Source of the DNA: Halobacteriales archaeon SW_7_65_23
GTDB taxonomy: Archaea > Halobacteriota > Halobacteria > Halobacteriales > Haloarculaceae
Length of the DNA stretch: 62,657 nucleotides
Direction: 5' to 3'
NCBI GenBank assembly: GCA_003022725.1
Contig: PXSQ01000027.1
Coordinates: 1-62,657 of the forward strand
Below the pieces are notes generated by a model. The model searched no databases. It had not been told where the DNA came from and was given only the letters and a program-made list of their open reading frames with translations. The translations under genes and the position numbers were made by a program. The stretch's first letter is position 1. Every line of letters begins with the position of its first letter. Below, piece after piece: positions 17,755 to 26,463 of this stretch.

Positions 17755-18066
17755 CTATGCCTCCTCGGCCTCGCCGCCGCCCTCTTCGGCGGTGATCTTG
17801 TTGCGTTCGAGCATGTAGTCCTGCTCGACGTCCTGGGCGTGCTTGGGGGAATCGTACACTTTCGCGTAGCCGACGGTCTTGCGCATCCCGAACTTCGTGT
17901 CGAGGTCGTGGACGACGACCTCCTTGGAATCCTTGTTCAGCATCGCCGCAAGGGAGTCCCGAACCGACAGCCGCTCGGGCGTCGACTCCTCGTGTGTCAG
18001 CTCGAAGCGCACGTCCGTCCGGTGCAGCATCGGGTTCTCGTCTTCGTCGAGGATGGTGATGTCCAT
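17755..18066 (-). CDS. rps24e: 30S ribosomal protein S24e
   Basis: 103 residues from ATG 18066. MDITILDEDENPMLHRTDVR at the start and DLDTKFGMRKTVGYAKVYDS in the middle are typical of archaeal S24e, with an acidic tail. The track ORF extends upstream through a family A element and other non-coding sequence; that extension is not family-like and is rejected. It is the first gene of the S24e-S27ae-Kae1/Bud32 operon. Confidence 0.95.
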   Translation of the reverse strand: MDITILDEDENPMLHRTDVRFELTHEESTPERLSVRDSLAAMLNKDSKEVVVHDLDTKFGMRKTVGYAKVYDSPKHAQDVEQDYMLERNKITAEEGGGEAEEA

Positions 18067-18170
18067 GTTGCTGTATCTTCCCGCCGAGTCGCCTAAAAGG
18101 ATTTCGAAGCGTCGAACGGCTAGGAACGGGTCACGGGCGAAGACGTGGCTGCCGTCGTGGTGCGAACTGC

Positions 18171-18285
18171 TATACAGCCACCAGTATGACTCCGTACAGT
18201 GCCAGGACAGTCCATCGGCTGTGTCATGCCCCGAACAACGGGATTTGGGACGGCATGGCGTAACTGAATCACGTCTGGCTGTATA
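18171..18285. mobile_element. MITE-like element, family A, with a C-like left tip
   Basis: The right end (tcacgtctggctgtata) and the core match family A. The left end reads tatacagccaccagtatga, in which the first 9 bases are A-type and the next stretch is the family C terminus. It is 115 bp, 2 bp longer than other copies. It is probably a recombinant between the two families. It lies about 100 bp upstream of the S24e start. Confidence 0.8.
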
Positions 18286-18394
18286 TCGTGGTCGCTTACG
18301 TGTAACGTGACCGAGCAGTAACCGAGCAGTCACGGAGCGAGATTTACAGGACGAAACAGCGAACTTACAAGCCCCAGCGGCGTACGGGAGGGCA

Positions 18395-19516
18395 GTGAGT
18401 CGATCAGGCGAGTTCTGCCCGCGGTGTGGCGATCCCATTGAGCGGTCCGTGGAGAGTCCCGACTGGGAAACAGACCGGGATAGCTCGCTGTGCGATGCCT
18501 GCTACGCCGAGGAGTACGACCTGATCGACGCACCGGACCGCGTCGAGATCCGGGTCTGCTCGCAGTGTGGCGCCGTCCACCGCGGCAATCGGTGGGTCGA
18601 CGTCGGCGCCGAGGACTACACCGACGTCGCCATCGAGGCGGTGACGGAGGCGCTGAGCGTCCACGTTGCCGCCGAGAGCATCTCCTGGCAGGTCTCGCCC
18701 GAACAGGTCGACCAGACCACGATCCGCATGCACTGCCAGTTCTCCGGAGTGTTGCGGGGAACGCCGGTGACGGAGGAGGTCACCGTCCCGGTGAAGATCG
18801 GCCGCGAAACCTGCACCCGATGTGGCCGGATCGCCGGCGGCTCCTACGCCAGCGTCGTTCAGGTCCGGGCGCGGGACCGCGAACCCGACACCGACGAAAC
18901 CGACCGGGCGCGGGAGATTGCCCACGAGCGCGTGGCGGCACTAAAAGCCAAGGGCGACCGCGAGGCGTTCGTCAGCGAGATCAACGAGGTGGCCGGCGGC
19001 CTGGACCTCCGCCTCTCGACGAACCGGCTGGGCGAGCAGGTCGCCCGCCAGCTCGTCGAGGAGTTCGGCGGCGAGTACAGCGACCACGAGACGCTCGTGA
19101 CCGAGGACAGCGACGGCAACGAGGTGTACCGCGTCACCTACGCCGTCTACCTGCCGCCGTACCGCCCCGGCGAGGTCATCGACCCCGAGGACGAGGAGGG
19201 CCCCGTACTGGTCGAGAGTAGCCGCGGCCAGCTCCGCGGGACCCGCCTCCGCAGCGGCGACACCTACACGGCAGCGTTCGAGGACGGCGACGCACCCGAC
19301 GCGGAGCGGCTCGGCTGGTACGACGATGGCGAGGAGACGCCGCTGGTCGCCGTCGTCGACGAGCACGCGGTCCAGGTGCTCGATCCCGACATCTACGAGA
19401 CCGAGACGATCGCCCGCCCATCCTACCTCGACTCCGACGCCGAGACAGTCCGGGTCCTGCGAGGGAACGACGGGCTGGTCGTCCTCCCGGGGACGGCGCC
19501 GGCGAACGCTCGGTAG
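18395..19516 (+). CDS. nmd3: NMD3-family ribosome-associated protein
   Basis: 373 residues starting with GTG at 18395. The N-terminal zinc ribbons are clear: FCPRCGDP, LCDACYAEEYD, VCSQCGAVHRG and later CTRCGRIAGG. The central alpha/beta part and the C-terminal beta-rich part (YRVTYAVYLPPYRPGEVI; QVLDPDIYETETI) follow the NMD3 order. Eukaryotic NMD3 is the 60S export adaptor; the archaeal protein probably binds the large subunit during assembly or recycling. It is divergent from the S24e operon. Confidence 0.9.
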   Translation: MSRSGEFCPRCGDPIERSVESPDWETDRDSSLCDACYAEEYDLIDAPDRVEIRVCSQCGAVHRGNRWVDVGAEDYTDVAIEAVTEALSVHVAAESISWQVSPEQVDQTTIRMHCQFSGVLRGTPVTEEVTVPVKIGRETCTRCGRIAGGSYASVVQVRARDREPDTDETDRAREIAHERVAALKAKGDREAFVSEINEVAGGLDLRLSTNRLGEQVARQLVEEFGGEYSDHETLVTEDSDGNEVYRVTYAVYLPPYRPGEVIDPEDEEGPVLVESSRGQLRGTRLRSGDTYTAAFEDGDAPDAERLGWYDDGEETPLVAVVDEHAVQVLDPDIYETETIARPSYLDSDAETVRVLRGNDGLVVLPGTAPANAR

Positions 19517-19545
19517 TTGCCCCGATCGAAGGAGAGGCGGACGAG

Positions 19546-19576
19546 CAGGGAAAAAGAATTACAGCCACCAGTATGA
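19546..19576. repeat. Solo right end of a family C element
   Basis: Aagaattacagccaccagta plus the following tga matches the right terminus of the family C element at 34281-34528. No left half is present. It lies between the NMD3 stop and the stop of the convergent beta-propeller gene. Confidence 0.6.
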
Positions 19577-19579
19577 GGA

Positions 19580-20797
19580 TCAGAACCGGGCTGGGAGATC
19601 GATCTGTTCCTGAACGGCCAGAATTGCGCCGCGCTGAGCGCTCGCGAGCAGCGCACCCCCGGCGACCGAGAGGTAACTCATCCGTCCCTGCAGTAGCGGG
19701 TTCCGGTAGGTGACAACCCGCTCGCCGGACCCGACGTCGTACCCGTCGAACCCGTTCTCACGGCCGACGTACGCTACGCCGCTGCCGACGACGGGCCGTG
19801 GCCCGCCCGCCGGGGCCGACCACAGCCGCTCGCCCGTCGCGGCGTCGAACGCGAGCAGTTGCTCGCCGCTTTTTGCCAGGACTACGCCGTCGGCGACCGC
19901 GAGCGATACCGCCCAGTCGGTGGTGTCGGCCGTCCAGGCCTCCTCCCAGTCCTCGTCGACCGCATGGAGGCGGTTCTCGCTGGTCCCGACGAAAGTCAGG
20001 TCGTCGCCAATCGTCGGCCGACCGGGCCGCCCCGCCGTCTCGTAGCGCAGTTCGCCGGTGCTCTCCTCGCTGTCGAGGGCGATTTCTTCGAGGCCGTGCT
20101 CCTCGAGGAACGCGCTCCCGCGGGACCCGACCACCCGGTCGGCGCCGACCGCGACGTGCGTCGACTGCACGGGAGCGGTCGATTCGACCTCGCCGGTCGC
20201 CGCGTTGAGGGCAACCACGCTCGCCGGGGCGCTACTGGCGGCCCGCGACTTGAGGTACAGCCGGCCGTCGCGCACCAGGGGTGACGTTCTGAACCCGCCG
20301 GCGACACCCAGCTGTGCCCCCTCCTCGGCCCCGCCCAGGTCCGTCCGCCAGCGTCGCTCGCCCGTCGTGCGGTCGAACGCGACCACCTGTGGCTCGAGGA
20401 CCGTTGCCGTGAACACGCGCTCGTCGTCGGTTGCCAGCACGCCGCTGACGACCGACCCCGGAACCGACGCCCGCCAGCGCGTCGTGCCCGTTGAGGCATT
20501 GAGCGCGTGGATCCGGGGTCCTTCGCTCGACAGTTCGAGGACAGCAACCGTATCCCCGGCGACGAGCGGCGCCGAGTCCGTCGAAGGGAGCTCGTCACGC
20601 CAGCGCGTCCGCTGGGTGAACTGCGGCCCTCTGTCGGCAGTTCGGTTGGTGTTCGCCGCGTCGCCGCCGTGCTGGTACCAGCGCCCCTTGATCGGCGTCG
20701 TCCCCCGCGCGGCGCCGGCCGCCGCCCCGGCGGTCACCGCTGCAGACCCCGCAAGCATCCCCCGCAGGAACCCCCGGCGTGAAACGTCCCGTGTCAT
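19580..20797 (-). CDS. Exported PQQ-type beta-propeller protein (Tat substrate)
   Basis: 405 residues from ATG 20797. The N-terminus MTRDVSRRGFLRGMLAGSAA contains the twin-arginine motif SRRGFLRG and an alanine-rich segment, so the folded protein is exported by Tat. The rest consists of repeated blades such as IHALNASTGTTRWRASVPG, VVAFDRTTGERRWRTDLGG and LLAFDAATGERLWSAPAGG, the PQQ-like WD/propeller pattern. No quinone-dehydrogenase catalytic residues are obvious. It may be a structural or binding protein outside the cell. Confidence 0.85.
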   Translation of the reverse strand: MTRDVSRRGFLRGMLAGSAAVTAGAAAGAARGTTPIKGRWYQHGGDAANTNRTADRGPQFTQRTRWRDELPSTDSAPLVAGDTVAVLELSSEGPRIHALNASTGTTRWRASVPGSVVSGVLATDDERVFTATVLEPQVVAFDRTTGERRWRTDLGGAEEGAQLGVAGGFRTSPLVRDGRLYLKSRAASSAPASVVALNAATGEVESTAPVQSTHVAVGADRVVGSRGSAFLEEHGLEEIALDSEESTGELRYETAGRPGRPTIGDDLTFVGTSENRLHAVDEDWEEAWTADTTDWAVSLAVADGVVLAKSGEQLLAFDAATGERLWSAPAGGPRPVVGSGVAYVGRENGFDGYDVGSGERVVTYRNPLLQGRMSYLSVAGGALLASAQRGAILAVQEQIDLPARF

Positions 20798-21179
20798 ACC
20801 TCCCAGCTTTTGCGAGCAACGGAAAAAGTATGACGGTGAGCCAAACGCTGATTTCACTCTCATCGCAGGAGAGCGTGGGGCAACTGTAGAACGTGGAGAC
20901 CACCGACAGTTCGACCCGGTTTCTGCCGGCGTCACTATCCACCGCGTTACTGCCGACTACACAATCGTCATCCTGGCGGACTGAAAGGGCGAGGCGGGCT
21001 CGCGTCAGCGGAGCGACGCTGAGGAGGCCCTATTCGAGCGAGTGAAACGAGCGAGAATATCCTGCTCAGCGGGCGCGAGCGCGCCGAGGGCTTTCTCCGA
21101 GTGAGTCCTACCAGTTGCTTCGAACTCAATTCCTAGCCAGAACCGGTACGTTTGCCTGCCTTGGAGCCAACACAGAAGT
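20798..21179. other. Non-coding gap with one arm of a long inverted repeat
   Basis: Between the divergent Tat-exported propeller and the 92-residue protein I see no gene. It holds the 23-bp sequence at 20971-20993 that recurs inverted at 21780-21802, and a GC-rich stretch with repeated gagcga words. Confidence 0.6.
20971..20993. repeat. Left arm of a 23-bp inverted repeat
   Basis: Cctggcggactgaaagggcg plus agg is a perfect inverse match to 21780-21802. The two arms enclose the 92-residue gene and the C-A-D element composite. Confidence 0.85.
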
Positions 21180-21458
21180 ATGAGCGAGCCAGTGACCGTC
21201 ACAGCCGGGGAGATCACGGCGGAGTACCGCGAGACCGACACCGAGCGCCAGCTCACCTTCTCCGCCGACGGCCGGACGGCGACTGTCGCCCAGAACGTGG
21301 AGGGGTATGCCATGCTAAAAGTCCGGGACGGCCCCGACGGCGACGAACTGGAGCGGTACTATGGGTTCGACATGGCGCTGGATCACGCCGCGGAGCTGCT
21401 GGGCGTCTCCCCGCAGGACCTGCCCGTTCCCAACCCCGCCGAGGATATGGGGATGTGA
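21180..21458 (+). CDS. Small conserved haloarchaeal protein of unknown function
   Basis: 92 residues, soluble and acidic. The C-terminal half, with VEGYAMLKVRDGPDGDELER and DHAAELLGVSPQDLPVPNPA, looks strongly constrained, like a short haloarchaeal family I know only as hypothetical. No catalytic or metal motif is visible. The stop codon TGA overlaps the first bases of a family C element (TGATACTGG). The gene and element lie inside a 23-bp inverted repeat. Confidence 0.8.
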   Translation: MSEPVTVTAGEITAEYRETDTERQLTFSADGRTATVAQNVEGYAMLKVRDGPDGDELERYYGFDMALDHAAELLGVSPQDLPVPNPAEDMGM

Positions 21459-21651
21459 TACTGGTGGCTGTACGTACGTGAAAACTCGAACTGAGAATCC
21501 AGGCGGAACAGGTCTGTCTCCGCAGATAGACAGCCAGACGTGATTCAGGTACGCCATGCCGTCCCAACTCCCGTTGTTCGGGCCATGACACAGCCGATGG
21601 ACTGTCCTGGCACTGGACGGAGTCACGTCTGGCTGTCTAGCAGAGACTGGT
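21456..21651. mobile_element. MITE-like element, family C, left part, interrupted by family A
   Basis: It starts tgatactggtggctgtacgt and runs to ctccgcagata. A family A copy (21527-21639) then interrupts it, and it resumes as gcagagactggtga. The expected right end is missing because a family D element begins at once. The uninterrupted form is at 39245. Confidence 0.85.
21527..21639. mobile_element. MITE-like element, family A, nested in family C
   Basis: TA-gacagccagacgtga at the left and tcacgtctggctgtc-TA at the right. The host family C sequence at 39245 has a single TA at this place, so the insertion duplicated TA. It is 113 bp with both TA copies. The terminal base is G/C here and T/A in other copies. 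Confidence 0.9.
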
Positions 21652-21652
21652 G

Positions 21653-21762
21653 ATACTGTCGGACGTGACTCTGTGTCACATTGTGACACTCTCCTGGCTG
21701 TATTCGCACGGTTGAACGGCTAAACGTGACGCGTGACTCCACGAAATTACGTCCGACAGTAT
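21653..21762. mobile_element. MITE-like element, family D
   Basis: Atactgtcggacgtgact at the left pairs with aattacgtccgacagtat at the right, 110 bp in all. It contains an inner palindrome tgtcacattgtgaca. The same element is at 47711-47820 in the other orientation, and a third copy runs off the window end at 62559. Confidence 0.9.
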
Positions 21763-21779
21763 CAGCGACCGCGACGCAA

Positions 21780-21802
21780 CCTCGCCCTTTCAGTCCGCCA
21801 GG
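21780..21802. repeat. Right arm of a 23-bp inverted repeat
   Basis: Perfect reverse complement of 20971-20993. It lies directly after the C-A-D composite. Confidence 0.85.
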
Positions 21803-21855
21803 GGCGTTGATTGTGTCGCCTGCAGGATTGCGGTGGATTGCGGCCGGTCGCCGAC

Positions 21856-22101
21856 TCACTCCTCGGCCATCTCCCGGGCGGCAGCGCTGTCGGCAGACTC
21901 CGCCCGGTGGGCGCCGCGGGCGATCTGCCGGCAGTAGCCCATCGCGGCGAGGGCGGCCGTCTCGCCGGTGCCGGTCACGTCGACGTCGATCTGGGTGGCG
22001 ACCCAGGTGCCGTCGTCGCGTTCGGTCAGCGAGAGCAGGGTGTGGCCACGCTGCGTGCTGTGCTCACTCGCAGTGAACCGCCTCGCTACGCTCGGCGGAT
22101 G
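21856..22101 (-). pseudogene. HicB-like fragment in frame after Spt5, no start codon
   Basis: In the same frame as Spt5 and directly after its stop, an open stretch reads SLTERDDGTWVATQIDVDVT, then GTGETAALAAMGYCRQI, and ends EMAEE. The GxWVA ... GxGET pattern resembles HicB-type antitoxin or DUF1902 domains. There is no ATG, GTG or TTG in frame before this part. It is either the remnant of a small gene or a gene whose start was lost by a small deletion. Confidence 0.45.
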
Positions 22102-22539
22102 CTATCGTTCCTCGGAGTCCAGCACCCGGATCTGGTCCCCACGGACCGTCACGGGAATCGGGACCGTCGCCTCGTACAGTTCGACGGTCACCTGGTCTTT
22201 GCCCTCGTCGATGCGCTGGACCTGGGCCTTCTCGCCCTTGAACGGCCCGGCGATGAGTTCGACGATGTCGCTCTCGGCGATGCCCTCCACGTCGGGCGTC
22301 GGCGAGAGGAAGTGTTCGACCTCCGCCATCGAGGTCTGACCCTCGACGACGCCGCGGGCGTGGGGGATCTCGTCGAGGATCCGCTCGAACACCGAGTCGT
22401 CGTCGGCCTCGACCATCACGTAGGAGGTGACCGAGTCGGGCGCGAGCGCCGCGTGGATCGACGACTCCTCACGGTTGATGATCATGTCGGCGACTGTCTG
22501 CTCCTGGCTGGCCGTCGTCTTGACCGCGTAGATGCCCAT
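22102..22539 (-). CDS. spt5: Transcription elongation factor Spt5 (NusG)
   Basis: 145 residues. The NGN domain starts MGIYAVKTTASQEQTVADMI and includes YVMVEADD; the KOW domain holds VELIAGPFKGEKAQVQRID. Spt5 binds the clamp of RNA polymerase with Spt4 and raises processivity. The gene follows secE on the same strand with 15 bp between, the usual archaeal secE-spt5 pair. FtsZ1 is just upstream on the same strand. Confidence 0.95.
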   Translation of the reverse strand: MGIYAVKTTASQEQTVADMIINREESSIHAALAPDSVTSYVMVEADDDSVFERILDEIPHARGVVEGQTSMAEVEHFLSPTPDVEGIAESDIVELIAGPFKGEKAQVQRIDEGKDQVTVELYEATVPIPVTVRGDQIRVLDSEER

Positions 22540-22554
22540 CCTGGACCACCCGCG

Positions 22555-22728
22555 TCAGGGCCCTCCGGGCACGAAGCTCATGAACAGGAAAATCATGAAC
22601 CCCATAAACCCGACGAGCAGGATGCCGACGCCCGCGATCTTCGCGACCTGGCTGAACTCCTCCCAGGACGGGGTGCTGGCGAGCTTCAGCACCCGAATGT
22701 ACGAACTGAGATCCGTTGGCGTGTTCAT
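22555..22728 (-). CDS. secE: Preprotein translocase subunit SecE (Sec61 gamma)
   Basis: 57 residues, too short for the ORF track. The amphipathic N-terminal helix includes [20 protein letters not shown], and a single membrane helix follows ([20 protein letters not shown]). It clamps the SecY channel in the cytoplasmic membrane. The ATG is at 22728, and spt5 follows 15 bp downstream. Confidence 0.93.
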   Translation of the reverse strand: MNTPTDLSSYIRVLKLASTPSWEEFSQVAKIAGVGILLVGFMGFMIFLFMSFVPGGP

Positions 22729-22894
22729 ACGCGACGGTTCTCGCTGCTCGCTTTTCTATGTATTGGTTGGGGGCGGGCGAAACATTCGATGAAATTTTCC
22801 GGGTAGGGCCGCTCTCGCGGCGGGATACTGGCTGACGGTTGCTGGTAGTGCTGTTGCGACGACGGTTCGTAGATCGCCGAACCGGAAAACGGGA

Positions 22895-24058
22895 TTATTC
22901 GACGTAGTCGATGTCGTCGCCGAGTTCCTTGGCGGCGCGTTCCTGCTCGGCCTCGCTCTTGCCGTAGATCTGCGGGCTCTCGACGCCCGTGACGACGATC
23001 ATCGTCTCCATCTTGCCCTCGAACTCCTGGTTGACGGAGGCGCCCCAGATGATGCGGGCGTCGGGGTCGATCCGGTCGTAGATCTCCTCGACGACGCCCT
23101 CCGCTTCCTCGATGGACATGTCCGGACCGCCGACGACGTTGACCAGCGCGGAGTTGGCACCGTCGAACTCCACGTCCAAAAGCGGCGAGCGGAGTGCGGA
23201 GCGGATGGAGTCCTGGGCCTTGTTCTCCGAATCGCTCTCACCGAGGCCGATCATGGCGACGCCGCCGTTCTCCATGATCGTCCGGACGTCGGCGAAGTCG
23301 ACGTTGACGAGGCCGGGCTTGGTGATCAGTTCGGTCATCCCCTTTACCGACCGCATCAGCACGCGATCACAGATCTTGAACGCGTCCTGCAGCGGCATCG
23401 ACGGCGCGTAATCGAGCAGCCGGTCGTTGGGCACGACGATGACGGTGTCCGAGACCGAGCGGAGTCGTTCGAGGCCGGCGTCGGCGTTCGCCCGCCGTCG
23501 CTCACCCTCCGCGGTGAACGGGATCGTGACGATCGAGATGGTGAGCGCGCCGGCGTCCTGGGCAGCCTGGGCGATCACCGGCGCCGCGCCCGTGCCGGTG
23601 CCCCCACCGAGGCCCGCCGTGACGAACACCATATCGGAGCCGTCGATCGCCTGCTGGATGTCCTCCATGTTCTCCTGGGCGGCCTCCTCGCCGATCTTGG
23701 GGACCGACCCCGCGCCGCGGCCACCGGTCCGCTTGCGCCCGATGAGGATCTTCGTGTCCGCGGTCACCTCGTCGGCGAGGTGCTGGGCGTCCGTGTTCGC
23801 CGCGACCAGTTTCGCCCCGTGGATCCCCTCCTCCATCATCCGCGTGACCGTGTTGCCGCCGGCACCCCCACAGCCGACGACCGTGATTTTCGTTTCGAGA
23901 TCTTTGACGACGGACGCGAGCTCCTCGTCGGTCATCTGCCCCGACGTCGATGGCTCCTCCGCCGTCGTCCCGCTGGTGGTGTTCTGCCCGCCCTCCTCGC
24001 GGGCCTCCTCCCGTTCCTCTTCGGCCTCGTCGATGGCGTCGTCAATAATCGAGTCCAT
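22895..24058 (-). CDS. ftsZ1: Cell division protein FtsZ1
   Basis: 387 residues. The GTP-binding tubulin signature [10 protein letters not shown] and the N-terminal [15 protein letters not shown] are intact; the T7 region includes [12 protein letters not shown]. The acidic N-terminal 45 residues are typical of haloarchaeal FtsZ1. It polymerises at mid-cell as the first ring component. The gene sits upstream of secE-spt5 as in many archaea. Its promoter region (24059-24170) contains ctataata about 30-35 bp before the ATG, and a perfect palindrome further up. Confidence 0.95.
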   Translation of the reverse strand: MDSIIDDAIDEAEEEREEAREEGGQNTTSGTTAEEPSTSGQMTDEELASVVKDLETKITVVGCGGAGGNTVTRMMEEGIHGAKLVAANTDAQHLADEVTADTKILIGRKRTGGRGAGSVPKIGEEAAQENMEDIQQAIDGSDMVFVTAGLGGGTGTGAAPVIAQAAQDAGALTISIVTIPFTAEGERRRANADAGLERLRSVSDTVIVVPNDRLLDYAPSMPLQDAFKICDRVLMRSVKGMTELITKPGLVNVDFADVRTIMENGGVAMIGLGESDSENKAQDSIRSALRSPLLDVEFDGANSALVNVVGGPDMSIEEAEGVVEEIYDRIDPDARIIWGASVNQEFEGKMETMIVVTGVESPQIYGKSEAEQERAAKELGDDIDYVE

Positions 24059-24142
24059 GATTTAAGTAGTTCTTAATAGCGAGGGTATTATAGTTTTTCC
24101 CCACGCGTCAGACGAGTGTCAGACGCGCGTCCGTGAGTTCCT

Positions 24143-24167
24143 CTGGAGATAGCGAGTGTATCTCCAG
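24143..24167. promoter_or_regulatory. Palindrome upstream of ftsZ1
   Basis: CTGGAGATA and TATCTCCAG form a perfect 9-bp inverted repeat with a 7-bp centre. It is 85-109 bp before the ftsZ1 start. Two direct copies of gtcagacg lie between it and the TATA box. The position suggests a regulator site, but none is known. Confidence 0.4.
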
Positions 24168-24362
24168 GCGAAAAGAGGGTGTGTTTCTGCGGGCGCGAGA
24201 CCAGCGGCTGCGACCCTATCGAGCCATCATAAGCCCTTGCTAAAGAGGACACACTGGCTCGTTGCCACCGTCGCCACGACTTCGCTTTCCAGTACACGCA
24301 CATGTTCGCGCTGTTCGTCGCCGCGTCTGCGATGCCCCTGTTGGAAACCAGCGTGACCGGGC

Positions 24363-24448
24363 TGATAGTGATTATTGTGACTGTTTACCGGGTCGACCGC
24401 ACGCAGTACCGCGGTCGATCCCGGAACGACTCACAATAATCACTATGA
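24363..24448. mobile_element. MITE-like element, family B short form (86 bp)
   Basis: Tgatagtgattattgtga at the left and tcacaataatcactatga at the right are nearly perfect 18-bp inverted repeats. The core is its own hairpin (tcgaccgc ... gcggtcga). The right part is duplicated at 15826-15886. It ends about 10 bp before the TATA box of the antiporter gene. Confidence 0.9.
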
Positions 24449-24487
24449 GACACCAACAGTTATTAGAAACAAATCCAAGCTGTACGC

Positions 24488-26344
24488 GTGGCTAGTAGTC
24501 TGCTCCCCGCGGTTGCGTCCATACTCATCCTCGGGCTCGCCGCGCAACTGCTCGCCAACCGACTGCAGGTCCCGAGTGTCGTCTTCTATCTCCTCGTCGG
24601 GATCGCTCTCGGGCCGGAAGTGTTCGGACTCGTCACGCTCGAAACGTTTGGCGAGGGGCTGGAGACGATTGTGGGGATCAGCGTCGCGATTATCGTCTTC
24701 GACGGGGCGTTTGCGCTCAAAGTCGAGCGGGTTCGGGAGGCGGGGACGACGGCACTCCGGCTGGTGACGGTCGGCGCAGTGGTGATGTTCATCGGAACGG
24801 CGGTTGCGATCCGGGCGCTCGAAGGAACCGAGTGGGAGATCGCGCTCCTCGCGGGGGCGCTGCTGGTCGCGACTGGGCCGACGGTCATCACGCCGATTCT
24901 CGAGATCGTTCGGGTCAGAGAGCACGTGGCAGCGGCCTTAGAGACAGAGGGGATCATCAACGACGTTACTGCCGCAATCGGGGCGGTCGTCATCTTCGAG
25001 ACGCTGCTGTTGGACGACCTCGGCGTGCCAGCGACAATCCTCTCCTTTCTCCAGCGGTTCGGTATCGGTGTCGCGTCCGGGATGCTCGCCACGCTCATCA
25101 TCTACGTGCTGCTCGAAAGCGATATCGCACCCGAACGGGAGGTACAGGCCGCTCGCTTCCTGATCCTCTCGGCTGCAATCGGTCCGTTCGCGCTCGCGGA
25201 GGCGTTCGCTGCAGAGGCCGGCATCGCGGCGGCAGCGACCGCCGGCATCGTGCTCGGCAACCTCGAACTCGACCACGAGGAGGAGATCGAGGAGTTCGCC
25301 CGGAACGCGACGCTGATCGTCCTGTCGTTCGTGTTCGTCTCGCTTGCGGCACTGATCGAGTTCGACGCGATCCTAGAACTCGGCGTCGGGGCGATCCTGC
25401 TCGTGCTCGTCGTCATGCTGGTGTTGCGGCCGCTGGTGGCGATCATCTCCACGATCAGCGTCGAGCGGTTCTCCTGGTCCGAGCGGCTCTTTCTCGCAAG
25501 CGTCGGGCCACGAGGGATTATTCCGGCGAGCGTTGCGACGCTGTTTGCCATCGAACTCGAACTGGCCGGGAACGTCGAAGCGGGGCAGATACTCGTCGGG
25601 ACGGTGTTCGCAGTCATTCTCGCGACCGTCGCAATCGAAGGCGGGCTAGCACGACAGATCGGAGACCTACTCGGAGTGAGTCCAATGCGCACAATCATCG
25701 TCGGGGGCGGCCGGGTCGGTCGGGCGCTCGCGGAACGACTGGAGAACAGGGGCGAGTTCGTCATCATCGTCGAGGACGACCAGACGGAGATAGAGCGGTC
25801 ACGCGCTGCCGGGTTCACCGTCCACGAGGGCGACGGCACGGAGACGGACGTGCTGCGCAGTGCAGGCATCGACGGTGCCAAGATCATCGTTGCAGCGACG
25901 CGGGACGACGACCAGAACCTGCTGATCTGCCAGCTCGCGCTCTCGAAGTTCGGTATCGGGTCGGTGTACTCGCGGGTCAACGATCCCGAGAACGTCGGCG
26001 CGTTCGACAGCCTCGACGTGAGGGCGATAGACTCCTCGACGGCGACTGCGGTCGCAATCGACGACGAGATCGAGCGCCCGGCGCTCACCCACTGGATGAA
26101 CGAGATCGGCGACGGCCACGACGTCCAGGAGATCGAGATCACGGCGGAGGATCTGATCGGGAGATCCATCGAGGAGGTCAACGCCGAGATACCGGACGGC
26201 TGTATCGTCGCCACCATCGGCCGGGACGGCGAGGCACACGTCCCCAAAAGCGAGGACACCCTCCAGCGGCACGACCACGTAACGTTTCTCGGCGACGCCG
26301 ACGCCGTCAGGCGTGCGATGAAACGCTTCCACCCGCACGACTGA
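24488..26344 (+). CDS. Cation/proton antiporter with TrkA-N and TrkA-C domains
   Basis: 618 residues starting with GTG. About twelve membrane helices fill the first 390 residues (LLPAVASILILGLAAQLLAN; ALLVATGPTVITPILEIV with the functional acidic/Thr region). From about residue 400 a Rossmann TrkA-N domain follows (RTIIVGGGRVGRALAERLEN), then TrkA-C (VQEIEITAEDLIGRSIEEVN). It exchanges Na+ or K+ for H+ under control of a bound nucleotide, important for salt and pH balance. A TATA-like ttatta is about 28 bp before the GTG. The stop TGA is also the first triplet of a family B element. Confidence 0.92.
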   Translation: MASSLLPAVASILILGLAAQLLANRLQVPSVVFYLLVGIALGPEVFGLVTLETFGEGLETIVGISVAIIVFDGAFALKVERVREAGTTALRLVTVGAVVMFIGTAVAIRALEGTEWEIALLAGALLVATGPTVITPILEIVRVREHVAAALETEGIINDVTAAIGAVVIFETLLLDDLGVPATILSFLQRFGIGVASGMLATLIIYVLLESDIAPEREVQAARFLILSAAIGPFALAEAFAAEAGIAAAATAGIVLGNLELDHEEEIEEFARNATLIVLSFVFVSLAALIEFDAILELGVGAILLVLVVMLVLRPLVAIISTISVERFSWSERLFLASVGPRGIIPASVATLFAIELELAGNVEAGQILVGTVFAVILATVAIEGGLARQIGDLLGVSPMRTIIVGGGRVGRALAERLENRGEFVIIVEDDQTEIERSRAAGFTVHEGDGTETDVLRSAGIDGAKIIVAATRDDDQNLLICQLALSKFGIGSVYSRVNDPENVGAFDSLDVRAIDSSTATAVAIDDEIERPALTHWMNEIGDGHDVQEIEITAEDLIGRSIEEVNAEIPDGCIVATIGRDGEAHVPKSEDTLQRHDHVTFLGDADAVRRAMKRFHPHD

Positions 26345-26456
26345 TAGTGATTGTTGTGATTATTTTCGGAGTCGCATCGCATTCTCGGGAGTTTCACGGG
26401 CTGACACCGGCGTCTGATGGGTCGACGGCGGTAAAGACTCACAACAATCACTATGA
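26342..26456. mobile_element. MITE-like element, family B (115 bp)
   Basis: Tgatagtgattgttgtga at the left pairs with tcacaacaatcactatga at the right. The core (gcatcgcattctcgggag) is nearly the same in the copies at 41411 (inverted) and 43168. It fills the gap between two convergent genes, antiporter and DtdA. Its first TGA is the antiporter stop codon. Confidence 0.92.
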
Positions 26457-26463
26457 GAGGCAG

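Noticed and set aside
18067-18438. N-terminal extension of S24e
   Set aside because: It translates a family A element; S24e begins at MDITILDE.
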